DNA from: DATAUD01 sp035511075
GTDB taxonomy: Bacteria; Verrucomicrobiota; Verrucomicrobiia; Limisphaerales; Palsa-1400
NCBI GenBank assembly: GCA_035511075.1
Contig: DATKFW010000153.1
Span: 38,712-102,711 of the forward strand
Reading direction: 5' to 3'
DNA: 64,000 nucleotides
The translations under genes and the position numbers were made by a program. Positions 1-8,092 of this stretch are shown here, one piece after another (within the stretch, counting starts at the first letter, position 1; each line of letters starts with the position of its first letter). Under the pieces are notes generated by a model. That model was not told where the DNA came from. It ran no database searches and saw only the letters and a list, made by a program, of their open reading frames with translations.

Positions 1-25
1 CCGCTCGGCGGTGCCAGGGAAGCTG

Positions 26-1132
26 CTAGGGCAGGGGAGCCACGGTCAACGCGCGTGCGATGACCGGATTGTTCGGGGGCTGGCGCAGCCCGCCTTGCGC
101 GTTGTCCAGAAATTCCCCTACATTAATCTTGTTGTTCGTGCAGGTGCCGTCGTTGACCTGGAACGCCCTGCCGCCGCAATCGACCACCCGCAGATTGTCA
201 AAAGTATTGCCGGTGCATTCCGTGCCTGGGAAAAGTTGCCAGCCGGAAACGGTCATGTCTCCAGCCTGCGCCATGAAGATTCCATCATGCCGGCTGTGGC
301 GAATCGTCACCCCTTCAAAAACGTTGTCGCGCGAATCCCGCATGAAAACGCCCAGGTCGTTGCCAGTCAGGACCGCGCCGTCAATAATATTATGGTCGAA
401 CCCCAGGTCCAGCGAGATTCCCGCCGCCATGTTGTCGTGCAGGTTCAATTGGCTGAAATGGCAGCCCTCGCTGCGGTAACAGGCCAGCCCGTCAAATTGA
501 TTGTCGTAGGCCGTGTAATCCCGCAACGTCAGCCGCCGCGTTTCCCCGGTGGACACCAAGCCGCCCGAACGGCAACTCCGGCAGATGACATGCTCGATCG
601 TGGCGTCAACCACCAGGCAGACTTGAATGCCGTTGTTATTAATGGCCGCGCCATTGGGAAGAATGCGCCAAAGTTCGTTCTGCTGATGGGTCCGGTTGCC
701 GTCCACCAGCAGGTCGCGAAGGTTCAGGCCCCGTGTCGGCCGTTTGGTTTTGTCCTTCGGAGGACCCAGGATGATGACCGGGCAATTGGCGTTGTCTGCC
801 AGCCACAGTATCGTTTCCGGCCCCGCGCCTCGCAATGTCTGCCCGTTCTGTCGCAGGATGATCGGCTCGTGGACGACGTAAGTCCCCCGGGTCAGAGTAA
901 CTTGGCCGCCGGCGCCAACCTGGTCAAGCGCCTGTCGAATTCCCTCGTCGCCGGTCACGGGCCCGACCTCCAGCGTCGCCGCAAGGCCGGACAATGGAAT
1001 AAGGAAAACCAGAAACAAAAGTACAACGATGGCAAATGCCCCCAATCTGAGGCTCAGTCCACGCGCGTGGCTGGCGGCGCCCTGGGATGGCTCGCCGCTC
1101 TTTGGCGGGATTATTGCATCATTAAAACTCAA
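26..1132 (-). CDS. Exported right-handed parallel beta-helix protein
   Basis: A 368-aa protein with one hydrophobic segment at about residues 31-50, which acts as a signal anchor or uncleaved signal. After it comes a pectate-lyase-like start (residues about 58-110: a GDEGIRQAL segment, then a strand reading TYVVHEPIIL and LRGAGPETILW). A ladder of short Asn-, Asp- and Gly-rich turns follows (GNDLGVFMRDSRDNVFEGV, then ECTGNTFDNLRVVDCGG), the pattern of a right-handed parallel beta-helix. Such proteins bind or cleave polysaccharides outside the cytoplasm. I see no diagnostic catalytic triad, so no enzyme activity is assigned. The start is a TTG, because no ATG or GTG precedes the hydrophobic segment in frame. 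The gene stands alone, divergent from the mscS-like gene. Confidence 0.75.
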   Translation of the reverse strand: MSFNDAIIPPKSGEPSQGAASHARGLSLRLGAFAIVVLLFLVFLIPLSGLAATLEVGPVTGDEGIRQALDQVGAGGQVTLTRGTYVVHEPIILRQNGQTLRGAGPETILWLADNANCPVIILGPPKDKTKRPTRGLNLRDLLVDGNRTHQQNELWRILPNGAAINNNGIQVCLVVDATIEHVICRSCRSGGLVSTGETRRLTLRDYTAYDNQFDGLACYRSEGCHFSQLNLHDNMAAGISLDLGFDHNIIDGAVLTGNDLGVFMRDSRDNVFEGVTIRHSRHDGIFMAQAGDMTVSGWQLFPGTECTGNTFDNLRVVDCGGRAFQVNDGTCTNNKINVGEFLDNAQGGLRQPPNNPVIARALTVAPLP

Positions 1133-1335
1133 ACGCTCGCGATGATTCTAACGTTTATTATCTTCGTTGCTTCGGATTTGAGGATGCCGAGGCCGCCGCA
1201 AAACACAATGTGAAAAGAAAAACCTCTCGTTGCCGGAGCGGTAACTCACCTCCCTTGACAACGCCCGTCCCCTGGTGCGAAGGGTATTCTGGTGGTTAAC
1301 TTGACGCCGCTGTCCCTTGGATTTGGAGATGGATT

Positions 1336-2766
1336 ATGAATGAAACCGTCGCACGGAAGAACTTTTTGCAGGAATTCACCGACGCCCTTTCGACGCTGCT
1401 CGCCCGGGCAACGGACTACGTTTTCGGCGCCGGCGCGAACCGTCCTGTGCTCGGACCCTTGACCAGGGCGGATTTGGCATCGGCGTTTGGTGTGGTGCTC
1501 CTCGTCCTGGCGGCGCATGGTTTGGCCGTCGCATTTCTTCACCGCAAGACCAAGGGCGCCGCCGCGTCTGAAACCGCCGATTTGCTCCGGCCACGGATCT
1601 TCCGTGTCCTGGGCGCCCCCCTCTACGCGCTGATTTGGGTAATCGGCATTTACATGGCCGCGACAACGCTCTTGCGGAAACTTCTGCCGGCGGATGATTG
1701 GGACGCGGCCAGCCAGTTCCTGGGCAAGCTGGTTGACCTGGGAGTATTCGCGATTTTATTCTGGCTGTTCTTTCGCCTCACGCGCCTCCTGGAATCGCGG
1801 CTGGCCGCGTGGGCGATCAGGACCGGCAGCAAGCTGGACGAATTGTTTGTTCCGCTGCTGGGTAAGTGCCTGCGCGTCATGGTGCCGGTCGTGGGCGTCA
1901 TTCTTGCGCTTCCGGTCCTGGGCCTGCCCCCGCAATACGCCGGCCTGATGGCCAAGGGCACCAGTATCCTCTTGATCGTCGCGGTGGCGTTGATCCTGGT
2001 CGAGGCGGTCGGGCTGGGTGAAAAAATTGTGTTGATGAAATTTGACGTCGGCGTAGCGGATAATTTGCATGCGCGCAAGGTCCGCACCCAGCTTCAAGTC
2101 ATCAGCAAAACGCTCTACATTCTTGTCGGCATCTTCTCCGTCGCCTCGATCCTGATGTTATTTGAGGAAGTGCGCCATCTCGGCACCAGCATCCTGGCCT
2201 CGGCGGGAGTCGTCGGAGTCGTCCTGGGTTTCGCCGCGCAGAAGACCATCGCCAACCTTTTCGCCGGCTTTCAAATTGCGCTGGCCCAGCCCATCCGCCT
2301 GGACGACGTCGTCGTCGTTGCTGGCGAATGGGGCCGTATCGAGGAAATCACTTTGACTTACGTGGTCATTCACATTTGGGACGACCGCAGACTCATCGTG
2401 CCCTTGAGCGATTTCATTGAAAAATCCTTCGAGAATTGGACCCGGACTTCGGCGGGCCTGCTGGGATCGGTCCTCCTTTGGGTCGATTACTCGCTGCCTT
2501 TGGAGGAGACCCGCGATACCGTGCGGCAAATCATCGAGACAAACCCGCTATGGGACCGCCGATTCTGGAATCTGCAAGTAACTGATGCCTCCGAGCGCAC
2601 CATGCAAATCCGCGTGCTGGTCACCGCCGTGGATTCCTCAACGTCCTGGAACTTGCGTTGCGACGTCCGGGAAAAGCTCGTCGCCTTCATTCAGAAGCAT
2701 CATCCGCAGAGCCTGCCTCGTATCAGGGCTGATTGGGAGCCTCACACGTTGGAGGCGGCTTCATAG
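1336..2766 (+). CDS. MscS-family mechanosensitive ion channel
   Basis: A 476-aa inner-membrane protein. Several hydrophobic helices fill the first 270 residues. The MscS pore-lining and beta-domain region follows: a Gly/Ala-rich helix (GVVGVVLGFAAQKTIANLFAG), then QPIRLDDVVVVAGEWGRIEEI and a segment ending VPLSDFIEKSFENWTR. MscS proteins open under membrane tension and release solutes during hypo-osmotic shock. The extra N-terminal helices and the length (E. coli MscS is 286 aa) place it with the larger MscS-like proteins rather than the minimal form. The ATG is preceded by GGAG eight bases upstream. It is monocistronic. Confidence 0.9.
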   Translation: MNETVARKNFLQEFTDALSTLLARATDYVFGAGANRPVLGPLTRADLASAFGVVLLVLAAHGLAVAFLHRKTKGAAASETADLLRPRIFRVLGAPLYALIWVIGIYMAATTLLRKLLPADDWDAASQFLGKLVDLGVFAILFWLFFRLTRLLESRLAAWAIRTGSKLDELFVPLLGKCLRVMVPVVGVILALPVLGLPPQYAGLMAKGTSILLIVAVALILVEAVGLGEKIVLMKFDVGVADNLHARKVRTQLQVISKTLYILVGIFSVASILMLFEEVRHLGTSILASAGVVGVVLGFAAQKTIANLFAGFQIALAQPIRLDDVVVVAGEWGRIEEITLTYVVIHIWDDRRLIVPLSDFIEKSFENWTRTSAGLLGSVLLWVDYSLPLEETRDTVRQIIETNPLWDRRFWNLQVTDASERTMQIRVLVTAVDSSTSWNLRCDVREKLVAFIQKHHPQSLPRIRADWEPHTLEAAS

Positions 2767-2787
2767 CCGCCGTTTCGGTTTTTGACC

Positions 2788-2819
2788 GCGTCGCGGCGAG
2801 GCGCCCTGCCGCGCGACGC
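2788..2819 (+). terminator. GC-rich hairpin after the mscS-like gene
   Basis: Arms GCGTCGCGGC (2788-2797) and GCCGCGCGACGC (2808-2819) pair with a two-base bulge, starting 22 bases past the channel gene's stop. There is no clear T tract after the stem (the next bases are TTAATAA), so intrinsic termination is only possible. It could equally be a structured intergenic element. Confidence 0.3.
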
Positions 2820-2924
2820 TTAATAACCGCGATCCAGCCGCGTAATCCTTTGGTCTTGTTGATCATCACAGGCTAAGATAGGTTGGAATCGTGAGCGGCT
2901 TGATGTTTTCATGCCGCGCTGGAC

Positions 2925-2940
2925 ATTTCACTGGTGAAAT
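2925..2940. promoter_or_regulatory. Perfect inverted repeat upstream of the CPBP gene, possible operator
   Basis: ATTTCAC-TG-GTGAAAT is a perfect 7+2+7 dyad in the otherwise featureless 290-bp gap between the mscS-like gene and the CPBP gene, 115 bases before the chosen ATG. The symmetry and AT content suit a dimeric repressor site. No regulator is encoded next to it, so the assignment is inference from the dyad alone. Confidence 0.3.
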
Positions 2941-3055
2941 ATTCCATTCGCCCTGACCTGGGCCGGCTCCGGCATTTCACGCGTCCGAAGTTGCGTAGGT
3001 TGGCTCATTTCTGGTGGGCCATCCTTTCGAGAATATTCTGATTTTTTATCGCAAA

Positions 3056-3958
3056 ATGAATCTTAAATCACGCCGCTTGCGGTCAATTTGGACCATCTTC
3101 TGGAAATCCGCGGTGTTCATTTGCCTTTGGGGAATGTTTTACACACCATTTATCGTTCCCTTCAAAGGCCATATTGTGCAACTCGAGAAAAACTTTCCGC
3201 ATCAAATCCGGCTGTATTTCGAGGCGACCGGTGTATTGGCCCTGTTGGCTGCAGCCTGGGTAATGGTGAGATTTATTGACCGACGCCCTTTCAGGTCATT
3301 GGGATTTGCGCCCGGCCATTTGGTTCGCGACTTTCTAATCGGCATGGGGATAGGAACAGTCTGGCTCGGCCTTTCCGTTGTTGCCTTGTGGATCACGGGG
3401 TGCATTTCTGTGCGATCGTCCGTCACCGTCTTTGCGCCCTCCCTTGTCTGGGCAGCGGTTACGCTCCTTTTAAACACCGTGACTCAAGAAGTTCTCGTGC
3501 GCAGCTACATTTACCAGACCATTCAATCTCAGACCAATTTCATCTGGGCCATTGTGGGATCATCAATTTTGTTCATGCTGCTTCATGCAGGCGCACTGGC
3601 GGGAGCATGGCTGCCTGGTTTAAATCTGGTTCTGGCGGGTGTTTTCTTTGGTGTAGCTTATCACCTGACAGGCAATTTGTGGTTGCCGATAGCCATTCAT
3701 TTTACGTGGAACTTCTTACTGGGTCCTGTGCTTGGTTTGACGGTAAGCGGAAACAATGAATTGAACAGCGGCTGGCAAGTGTTGAACATGCATGGTTCCG
3801 CCTTGCTGACAGGCGGTTCTTTTGGCATGGAGGGCGGCCTAATTGTTACGCTCACCACAGCGATTGGCGCGGCGGCGATGTGCCGTTTCATTCGAGAGGG
3901 CAAACTCGAGGCCACACCTGCCATCGCGTCGATCGAATCACCGGACAGGAGAAATTAG
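3056..3958 (+). CDS. CPBP-family intramembrane protease homologue (CAAX-like)
   Basis: A roughly 300-aa polytopic membrane protein. Motif 1 of the CPBP/Abi family, normally EExxxR, appears as TQEVLVRSYIYQ, motif 2 as FMLLHAGALAG and motif 3 as NLWLPIAIHFTWNF. The histidines, the second Glu and the Arg are present, but the first motif-1 Glu is Gln. In family members both glutamates contribute to the presumed active site, so activity may be altered. A GTG 42 bases upstream would add 14 residues. I chose the ATG at 3056 because the hydrophobic region begins soon after it, but neither start has a good ribosome binding site. The role is unknown; relatives process prenylated proteins or peptides. 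Confidence 0.75.
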   Translation: MNLKSRRLRSIWTIFWKSAVFICLWGMFYTPFIVPFKGHIVQLEKNFPHQIRLYFEATGVLALLAAAWVMVRFIDRRPFRSLGFAPGHLVRDFLIGMGIGTVWLGLSVVALWITGCISVRSSVTVFAPSLVWAAVTLLLNTVTQEVLVRSYIYQTIQSQTNFIWAIVGSSILFMLLHAGALAGAWLPGLNLVLAGVFFGVAYHLTGNLWLPIAIHFTWNFLLGPVLGLTVSGNNELNSGWQVLNMHGSALLTGGSFGMEGGLIVTLTTAIGAAAMCRFIREGKLEATPAIASIESPDRRN

Positions 3959-4123
3959 GCGTGCCCACTAGGCGTGGCGGCTGAAACGGATAGGCTGCTT
4001 CATCGGCCGCAGTCATCAAACAATCCCTCGAGGGAGTGGGCCGGGTTGCAAAAATTTTCCATGCCATGAAGGAATTCGCTATCCGGCGGATTGCCATCGA
4101 TCCGAGCCACGCCATCGGCGACG

Positions 4124-4633
4124 TTAGTCTGCCCGTTTTTGTGGAGCCTCGGAGGCAAGGGCGGCGCGCTTCAATGTTTTTATGTCAAGTTTGTCCATTT
4201 CCATGAGGGCTTGCATGACGCGTTGCGTTTTCCCTGCGTCCTTGCCGTTCAGCAGCTCGGTTAAAGTCGCCGGGACAACCTGCCACGACACCCCGAATTT
4301 GTCCTTCAGCCAGCCGCACCGGCTTTTTTCTCCGCCTGCCGAGAGCTTCTCCCAAAACCTATCCACTTCCTTCTGCGTCCGGCAACTAACAACAAATGAG
4401 ATGGCTTCGCTGAGTTTGAAGTAAGGCCCGCCATTCAACGCAACGAATTCCTGGCCCTCAAGCCTGAACTCCACGGTCATCACCGAACCCTTCGGCCTTC
4501 CGGAAGCCTTCGCCGACGCCTCTGAATAGTGGGTGATACTCACAATCTTTGAATTCTTGAAGATCGAGACATAATGCTTCGCTGCCTCTTCGGCCTGGTC
4601 ATTGAACCACAGGAATGGGGTGATTTTTTGCAT
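4124..4633 (-). CDS. VOC-superfamily protein (PhnB-like), last gene of the ECF42 cluster
   Basis: A 169-aa protein opening MQKITPFLWFNDQAEEAAKH, the classic start of the PhnB/3-demethylubiquinone-methyltransferase-like VOC fold. It continues with YVSIFKNSKI and ends its fold with GWLKDKFGVSWQVVPATL. These are small beta-alpha-beta-beta-beta modules that usually bind a metal or small ligand; the substrate is unknown. The start at 4633 is preceded by GGAG with a 6-base spacer, so an 11-residue upstream extension was discarded. It lies 46 bp after the SRPBCC gene on the same strand, as the most distal gene of the cluster led by the sigma factor at 6729-8039. Confidence 0.85.
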   Translation of the reverse strand: MQKITPFLWFNDQAEEAAKHYVSIFKNSKIVSITHYSEASAKASGRPKGSVMTVEFRLEGQEFVALNGGPYFKLSEAISFVVSCRTQKEVDRFWEKLSAGGEKSRCGWLKDKFGVSWQVVPATLTELLNGKDAGKTQRVMQALMEMDKLDIKTLKRAALASEAPQKRAD

Positions 4634-4679
4634 GTTTCGCTCCAATTCTCTGCCTGTCTCCAACACGAAGTGTGCGGGA

Positions 4680-5216
4680 TTATTCGTTCTCCTTCGCCTT
4701 CTTCAGATATTCATCGAGCCGGTCCAGGCATCCGGTCCAGCCGTTCTTCATCGACTCGTGCCCTTCGTCAAACGTCTTGCGTTCCGCCTCCGTCGGATTC
4801 AGGGGAAGCCACTGCACCGTGAGCGTGGTTTGCCCGCCATGCTCCGCGAACGTGATGGTTGACAGAATTTCGAGCGGCCAATGCGGGCTCATGGGATGCG
4901 CGGTGATGCCGCCGGCTTCATCCGAAAAGGAATTCACGAACACCAACCTTTCCGGCCTGGCGATTTCCCCAATGCGCCACTTGCCCCACATCTCGTGACC
5001 ATCGTCGGTTCTCATGCCATAATGGAAAATGCCGCCGGGCCGCAGCTCCATTCTGGCATGATGAATGGTGACGCCTTTGGGTCCCCACCACTGCATGTGT
5101 TCGCTCTCCGTCCACATCTTCCACACCAGGTCGCGCGGCGCGTCAAAGACCCGCGTAATGACGAACGGTCGTTCCCGGCTCACGGACCCCTGTATCGGAT
5201 TGCTCTTGGTGATCAT
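4680..5216 (-). CDS. SRPBCC (AHSA1-like) domain protein
   Basis: A 178-aa START/Bet v 1-type protein. The hallmark N-terminal block ITRVFDAPRDLVWKMWTESE is followed by QWWGPKGV, then LRPGGIFHYGMRT and the C-terminal helix with KNGWTGCLDRLDEYL. The family forms a hydrophobic ligand pocket. These AHSA1-like bacterial proteins are frequently coupled to VOC and DGPF proteins under ECF42-type sigma factors, as here. An AGGG sequence lies upstream of the ATG. It is 17 bp downstream of the VOC gene at 5234-5677, so almost certainly cotranscribed with it. Confidence 0.88.
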   Translation of the reverse strand: MITKSNPIQGSVSRERPFVITRVFDAPRDLVWKMWTESEHMQWWGPKGVTIHHARMELRPGGIFHYGMRTDDGHEMWGKWRIGEIARPERLVFVNSFSDEAGGITAHPMSPHWPLEILSTITFAEHGGQTTLTVQWLPLNPTEAERKTFDEGHESMKNGWTGCLDRLDEYLKKAKENE

Positions 5217-5233
5217 CTGTTTCCCTGCGTTTG

Positions 5234-5677
5234 TCAGCTAGGCGCAGACACCACGTGGACCATCCATGCCATGCCGAAACGATCCGCGACCATTCCGAAG
5301 CGCGGCGAAAAGAATGTCTTGGTCAATGGCATCTGCACTTGCCCGCCGTCTGCCAGCGCGGCGAACAATCGCTCCGCCTCTGCTTCGGTGCGTACGTTCA
5401 GCGACAACGAGAAGCCTTGAAAGTTCGGCTTTCCGGAGGAACGTCCGTCGGACGCCATCACGGTGGTCTCTCCTATGCGGAAACTTGCGTGCATCACGTT
5501 GTTTTCCTTACCGGGCGGGACGCATCCCGGCGGGGGCGGCTCCGGGCTTTCTTTGTAGCGCATCAACATGTTCACCTCCGCGCCCACTGCGCGCTTGTAG
5601 AACTCGATCGCTTCCTCGCACCGGCCATCGAAGTTCAGGTACGGTTGGACTACAGGACTATTTTGTTTCGTGGTCAT
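5234..5677 (-). CDS. VOC-superfamily protein (PhnB-like)
   Basis: A 147-aa PhnB-type VOC protein: VQPYLNFDGRCEEAIEFYKR at the N-terminus, then VMHASFRIGETTVMASDG and FGMVADRFGMAWMVHV near the end. It resembles the bacterial PhnB-like proteins of unknown function. It is the second of three VOC genes in the cluster, separated from the YciI gene upstream by 66 bp and from the SRPBCC gene by 17 bp. In the upstream gap TGTCGA (5735-5740) and CGTC (5720-5723) occur on the minus strand only 11 bases apart, too close to count as a copy of the two spaced promoter sites upstream. Confidence 0.88.
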   Translation of the reverse strand: MTTKQNSPVVQPYLNFDGRCEEAIEFYKRAVGAEVNMLMRYKESPEPPPPGCVPPGKENNVMHASFRIGETTVMASDGRSSGKPNFQGFSLSLNVRTEAEAERLFAALADGGQVQMPLTKTFFSPRFGMVADRFGMAWMVHVVSAPS

Positions 5678-5743
5678 AATTTTCCTCAGTGTTTATATAT
5701 ATTATTGTTTCTGTTCCATGACGAGTTGAACCAATCGACAGCC

Positions 5744-6169
5744 TCAGGACGCCTTTCCCGCCAACTCTTGCTCCGCGAAGTGTGACGCCGTGTGAGCTTC
5801 TCGAGACATCGGACATTCCGCGGCGACGGGCCGGACTTCGATTTTGGCGCCGTACGAGAGACCCGGACAATCTTTGGCGATTTCCACCGCCTCGTCCAGC
5901 GTGCTCACAGCAAGAAGAAAATAGCCGCCAATGGCCTCCTTGGACTCGGCGAACGGCCCGTCGGCCACCACGCGCCCGCTTTTTCCAGAAACTATTTTGC
6001 CCGTCCCTTCCAGAGGGTTTCCGGATATGGCCTTGCCCTGGTCGATCAACCCCTTGAACCAGGCCATCCATTGCGTTGAAACCGTTTGCATCTCGTCCGC
6101 CGAGAGGCCTTTGTACCATGTGTTGCCACGGAATATCAGCATGTATTCGTTTTTCGTTTGTGTGTTCAT
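5744..6169 (-). CDS. YciI/DGPF-domain protein
   Basis: A 141-aa YCII-related protein carrying the eponymous DGPF motif (DGPFAESKE at residues 70-78), followed by GGYFLLAVSTLDEAVEIAKDC. DGPF proteins are the most consistent genomic partners of ECF42 sigma factors, with a ferredoxin-like fold and no firmly established activity. Its own promoter-like site lies at 6213-6239, so it can be read as the head of a second transcript within the cluster. The last 30 residues (after EIRPVAAECPM-like sequence) are poorly conserved and hydrophilic. Confidence 0.9.
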   Translation of the reverse strand: MNTQTKNEYMLIFRGNTWYKGLSADEMQTVSTQWMAWFKGLIDQGKAISGNPLEGTGKIVSGKSGRVVADGPFAESKEAIGGYFLLAVSTLDEAVEIAKDCPGLSYGAKIEVRPVAAECPMSREAHTASHFAEQELAGKAS

Positions 6170-6212
6170 ATCTTCTTTCTTTTCTCGTTTGTTTTCGGTC
6201 CTTCAGTAATAC

Positions 6213-6239
6213 GACGAACGTACCCGACCGTTTAGGACA
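6213..6239 (-). promoter_or_regulatory. ECF42-type promoter site, copy 2 (ahead of the DGPF gene)
   Basis: On the minus strand the site reads TGTCCT, 17 bases, CGTC, with AAACGG after the first element and ACGTTCGTC at the end. The same elements with the identical 17-base spacing recur at 6672-6698. It begins 1 bp past the stop of the VOC gene at 6241 and lies 43 bp before the DGPF start. ECF42 promoters described in actinobacteria are, as I recall, TGTCGA at -35 and CGTC-like at -10, which this resembles. Confidence 0.65.
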
Positions 6240-6240
6240 T

Positions 6241-6630
6241 TTATTTTGCGTCCTTATTCATTTCCCAAATGGCGAACGTGTTGTTCTCCGTGTCCTGGCA
6301 GATGGCAAAGTAACCCATCCCCGGCACCCCGGTCCTGGGCTTGCAAATGCTCCCGCCCAGTTTCTCGACTTTTGCCATGAATTTCGTCACCGACGGCACG
6401 CTCACGTAGGTGGTGATCGCGTGCGTCGGATGCATGCGCTTCATCAGCCCCCCGTCCGGCGAAGCGTCAGCGCCGCCGGTGTCGATGTGCAGGTAATCTG
6501 TCATGCCGGGAAGCGGATTCATCTTCCAGCCGAACAACTTGCCGTAAAACGCCTTGGCGCGCTCGGGTTTGTCCGCCGGGATTTCAAACCAAACGATGCT
6601 GGCTGCCTTGTCTTTCTTTGATTTGCTCAT
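6241..6630 (-). CDS. VOC-superfamily (glyoxalase-like) protein
   Basis: A 129-aa single VOC domain: SIVWFEIPADKPERAKAFY at the N-terminus, then GWKMNPLPGMTDYLHIDTGG, GLMKRMHPTHAITTYV and CQDTENNTFAIWEMN. It resembles the bacterial glyoxalase/bleomycin-resistance subgroup whose reactions are mostly unknown. It is the first gene after the sigma factor, 98 bp downstream, with a promoter-like site in the gap (6672-6698). Confidence 0.88.
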   Translation of the reverse strand: MSKSKKDKAASIVWFEIPADKPERAKAFYGKLFGWKMNPLPGMTDYLHIDTGGADASPDGGLMKRMHPTHAITTYVSVPSVTKFMAKVEKLGGSICKPRTGVPGMGYFAICQDTENNTFAIWEMNKDAK

Positions 6631-6671
6631 ATTTCGACTTTCGCTAAATTGTTTTGTTCCCTTACATATAT

Positions 6672-6698
6672 GACGAACGGGCCGCCCCGTTCAGGACA
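6672..6698 (-). promoter_or_regulatory. ECF42-type promoter site, copy 1 (ahead of the first VOC gene)
   Basis: The minus strand reads TGTCCT, 17 bases, CGTC. The spacer contains an inverted repeat, AACGGG-GCGG-CCCGTT, abutting the CGTC. Element sequence and spacing match the copy at 6213-6239. It lies in the gap between the sigma-factor stop (6729) and the VOC start (6630). The downstream end is 42 bp from the start codon, close to the 43 bp of copy 2. Confidence 0.68.
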
Positions 6699-6728
6699 TC
6701 TTCCCAAATTTTTTTTACCATCCCGAAA

Positions 6729-8039
6729 TTAGCTCGTCGGAACCGGGGGAATCTTCTGCTCGCAGGCTTGCAGTCTTTTCGCCAGGAAAGTTCGTTCCGA
6801 CTTGAGTTCCGCCAACTCCAGCGATTTCCGAAAGTGGACGGCTGCCACCTGGTCATGGTTCAATCGCGACTCAAATTCGCCGAGCACGGCGTGCAGCAGA
6901 TAATAAGATTCAAGCGATTGCAGGTCTTCAATCGCCCCTACGGCTTCAATTCCCGCCTGCGAACCATGCACTTCGGCCACCACCACGGCCCGGTTCAACG
7001 CGACGACCGGCGAACGATCAAATTCCATCAGCCGATCGTACAGCGACAGGATTTGCCGCCAGTCTGTGGAACCATAATCCGTGGCCGCGCAGTGGCACGC
7101 CGCGATGCCGGCCTGCAAATGATACTCCGTGATCTCGCCGCCCGCAGCCGATTGCGCGAAGTGAAACATCCCTCTCGCAATCATCGCCCGGTCCCAGCGC
7201 GCGCGATCCTGCTCCTGGAGGCGCAACAGGTTGCCCTCGTCATCCACGCGAGTCGGGATGCGCGCGGCGTTCAACAGCATCAGCGCCAGCAGCGCATGGG
7301 TCCTGGGCAGGTTGCCGGTGGGATGTTCCGCCAGCAAACCCGTCAGCCGGATCGCTTCGGCGCAAATTTCTTCGTGGACCAGATTGTCCCCGCTGGATGC
7401 CTTGTAGCCCTCGTTGAAAAGGAGGTAGAGCGATTGCAATACGGCATTCAGCCGCCTCGCTTGTTCGTCCCCGGCCGGTATCTCGAAGGCAATCGCCGCC
7501 TCGCGAATCCTTTGTTTCGCCCGTGTCAGCCGTTTGGCAATGGCCGCTTCGGTCGTCAGAAACGCCCGGCTGATCTCTTTCACGCTGAACCCGCAAAGTG
7601 TTTTCAACGCCAGCGCCACTTGCGCCTCCGCCGGAATCAGCGGATGGCAGCACACGAACATCATCCGCAATCGGTCGTCGGCAATTTCCTGCTCCGGAAA
7701 AATGGCCGCGTCCGGCGCCGAATTCTCCTGCTCCATCAACCACTTGATCTCGGGTTCCTTGTCGCGAAAAACCTTTTGGCGCCGCACGACATCCAACGCG
7801 AGATTCCGCGAAGCCCGCATGATCCACGCGGCGGGATTTTTCGGCACCCCGTAAAACGGCCACGTCTGCAACGCCCGCGCCAGCGCCTCCTGCACCACGT
7901 CTTCCGCCAGTGTGAGATGTTCTATCCCAAAAATCCCGGTCAACGTCCCCACCATTTTTCCCGCCTCGTGGCGGAAAAGATGTTCAACCACCTGGAGGAC
8001 TTCGGGTGGTTCCTCGCTTTTGATCCCGGTTTGATTCAC
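6729..8039 (-). CDS. ECF42-type RNA polymerase sigma factor with C-terminal TPR-like extension
   Basis: Sigma region 2 spans about residues 20-90 (GIEHLTLAEDVVQEALARAL, then NPAAWIMRASRNLALDVVRR) and region 4 about 130-180 (ALKTLCGFSVKEISRAFLTT, then IAKRLTRAKQRIRE). About 230 further residues form a helical extension (LNAVLQSLYLLFNEGY, later ALNRAVVVAEVHG), diagnostic of ECF42. That group lacks a classical anti-sigma factor, and the extension is needed for activity. The upstream TTG at 8057 would add six residues. I prefer the GTG at 8039, preceded by GGAG with a 7-base spacer. It probably drives the five small genes downstream through the sites at 6672 and 6213. Confidence 0.9.
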   Translation of the reverse strand: MNQTGIKSEEPPEVLQVVEHLFRHEAGKMVGTLTGIFGIEHLTLAEDVVQEALARALQTWPFYGVPKNPAAWIMRASRNLALDVVRRQKVFRDKEPEIKWLMEQENSAPDAAIFPEQEIADDRLRMMFVCCHPLIPAEAQVALALKTLCGFSVKEISRAFLTTEAAIAKRLTRAKQRIREAAIAFEIPAGDEQARRLNAVLQSLYLLFNEGYKASSGDNLVHEEICAEAIRLTGLLAEHPTGNLPRTHALLALMLLNAARIPTRVDDEGNLLRLQEQDRARWDRAMIARGMFHFAQSAAGGEITEYHLQAGIAACHCAATDYGSTDWRQILSLYDRLMEFDRSPVVALNRAVVVAEVHGSQAGIEAVGAIEDLQSLESYYLLHAVLGEFESRLNHDQVAAVHFRKSLELAELKSERTFLAKRLQACEQKIPPVPTS

Positions 8040-8092
8040 TTGCTGTCTCCAATACAATAGCGGTTTCGTTCCTCAAACGACAAAATCTGCCG

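Noticed and set aside
11..1213. Plus-strand 400-codon open frame opposite the beta-helix gene
   Set aside because: Composition is that of an antisense shadow (Arg/Ala/Val/Pro-rich, no domain), while the minus strand encodes a clear exported beta-helix protein.
5720..5740. Third copy of the ECF promoter ahead of the VOC gene at 5234
   Set aside because: TGTCGA and CGTC are present on the minus strand but only 11 bases apart instead of 17, so no promoter is claimed.
6654..8060. Long plus-strand frame opposite the sigma-factor gene
   Set aside because: Arg/Gln/His-rich antisense frame; the minus strand has clear sigma regions 2 and 4.
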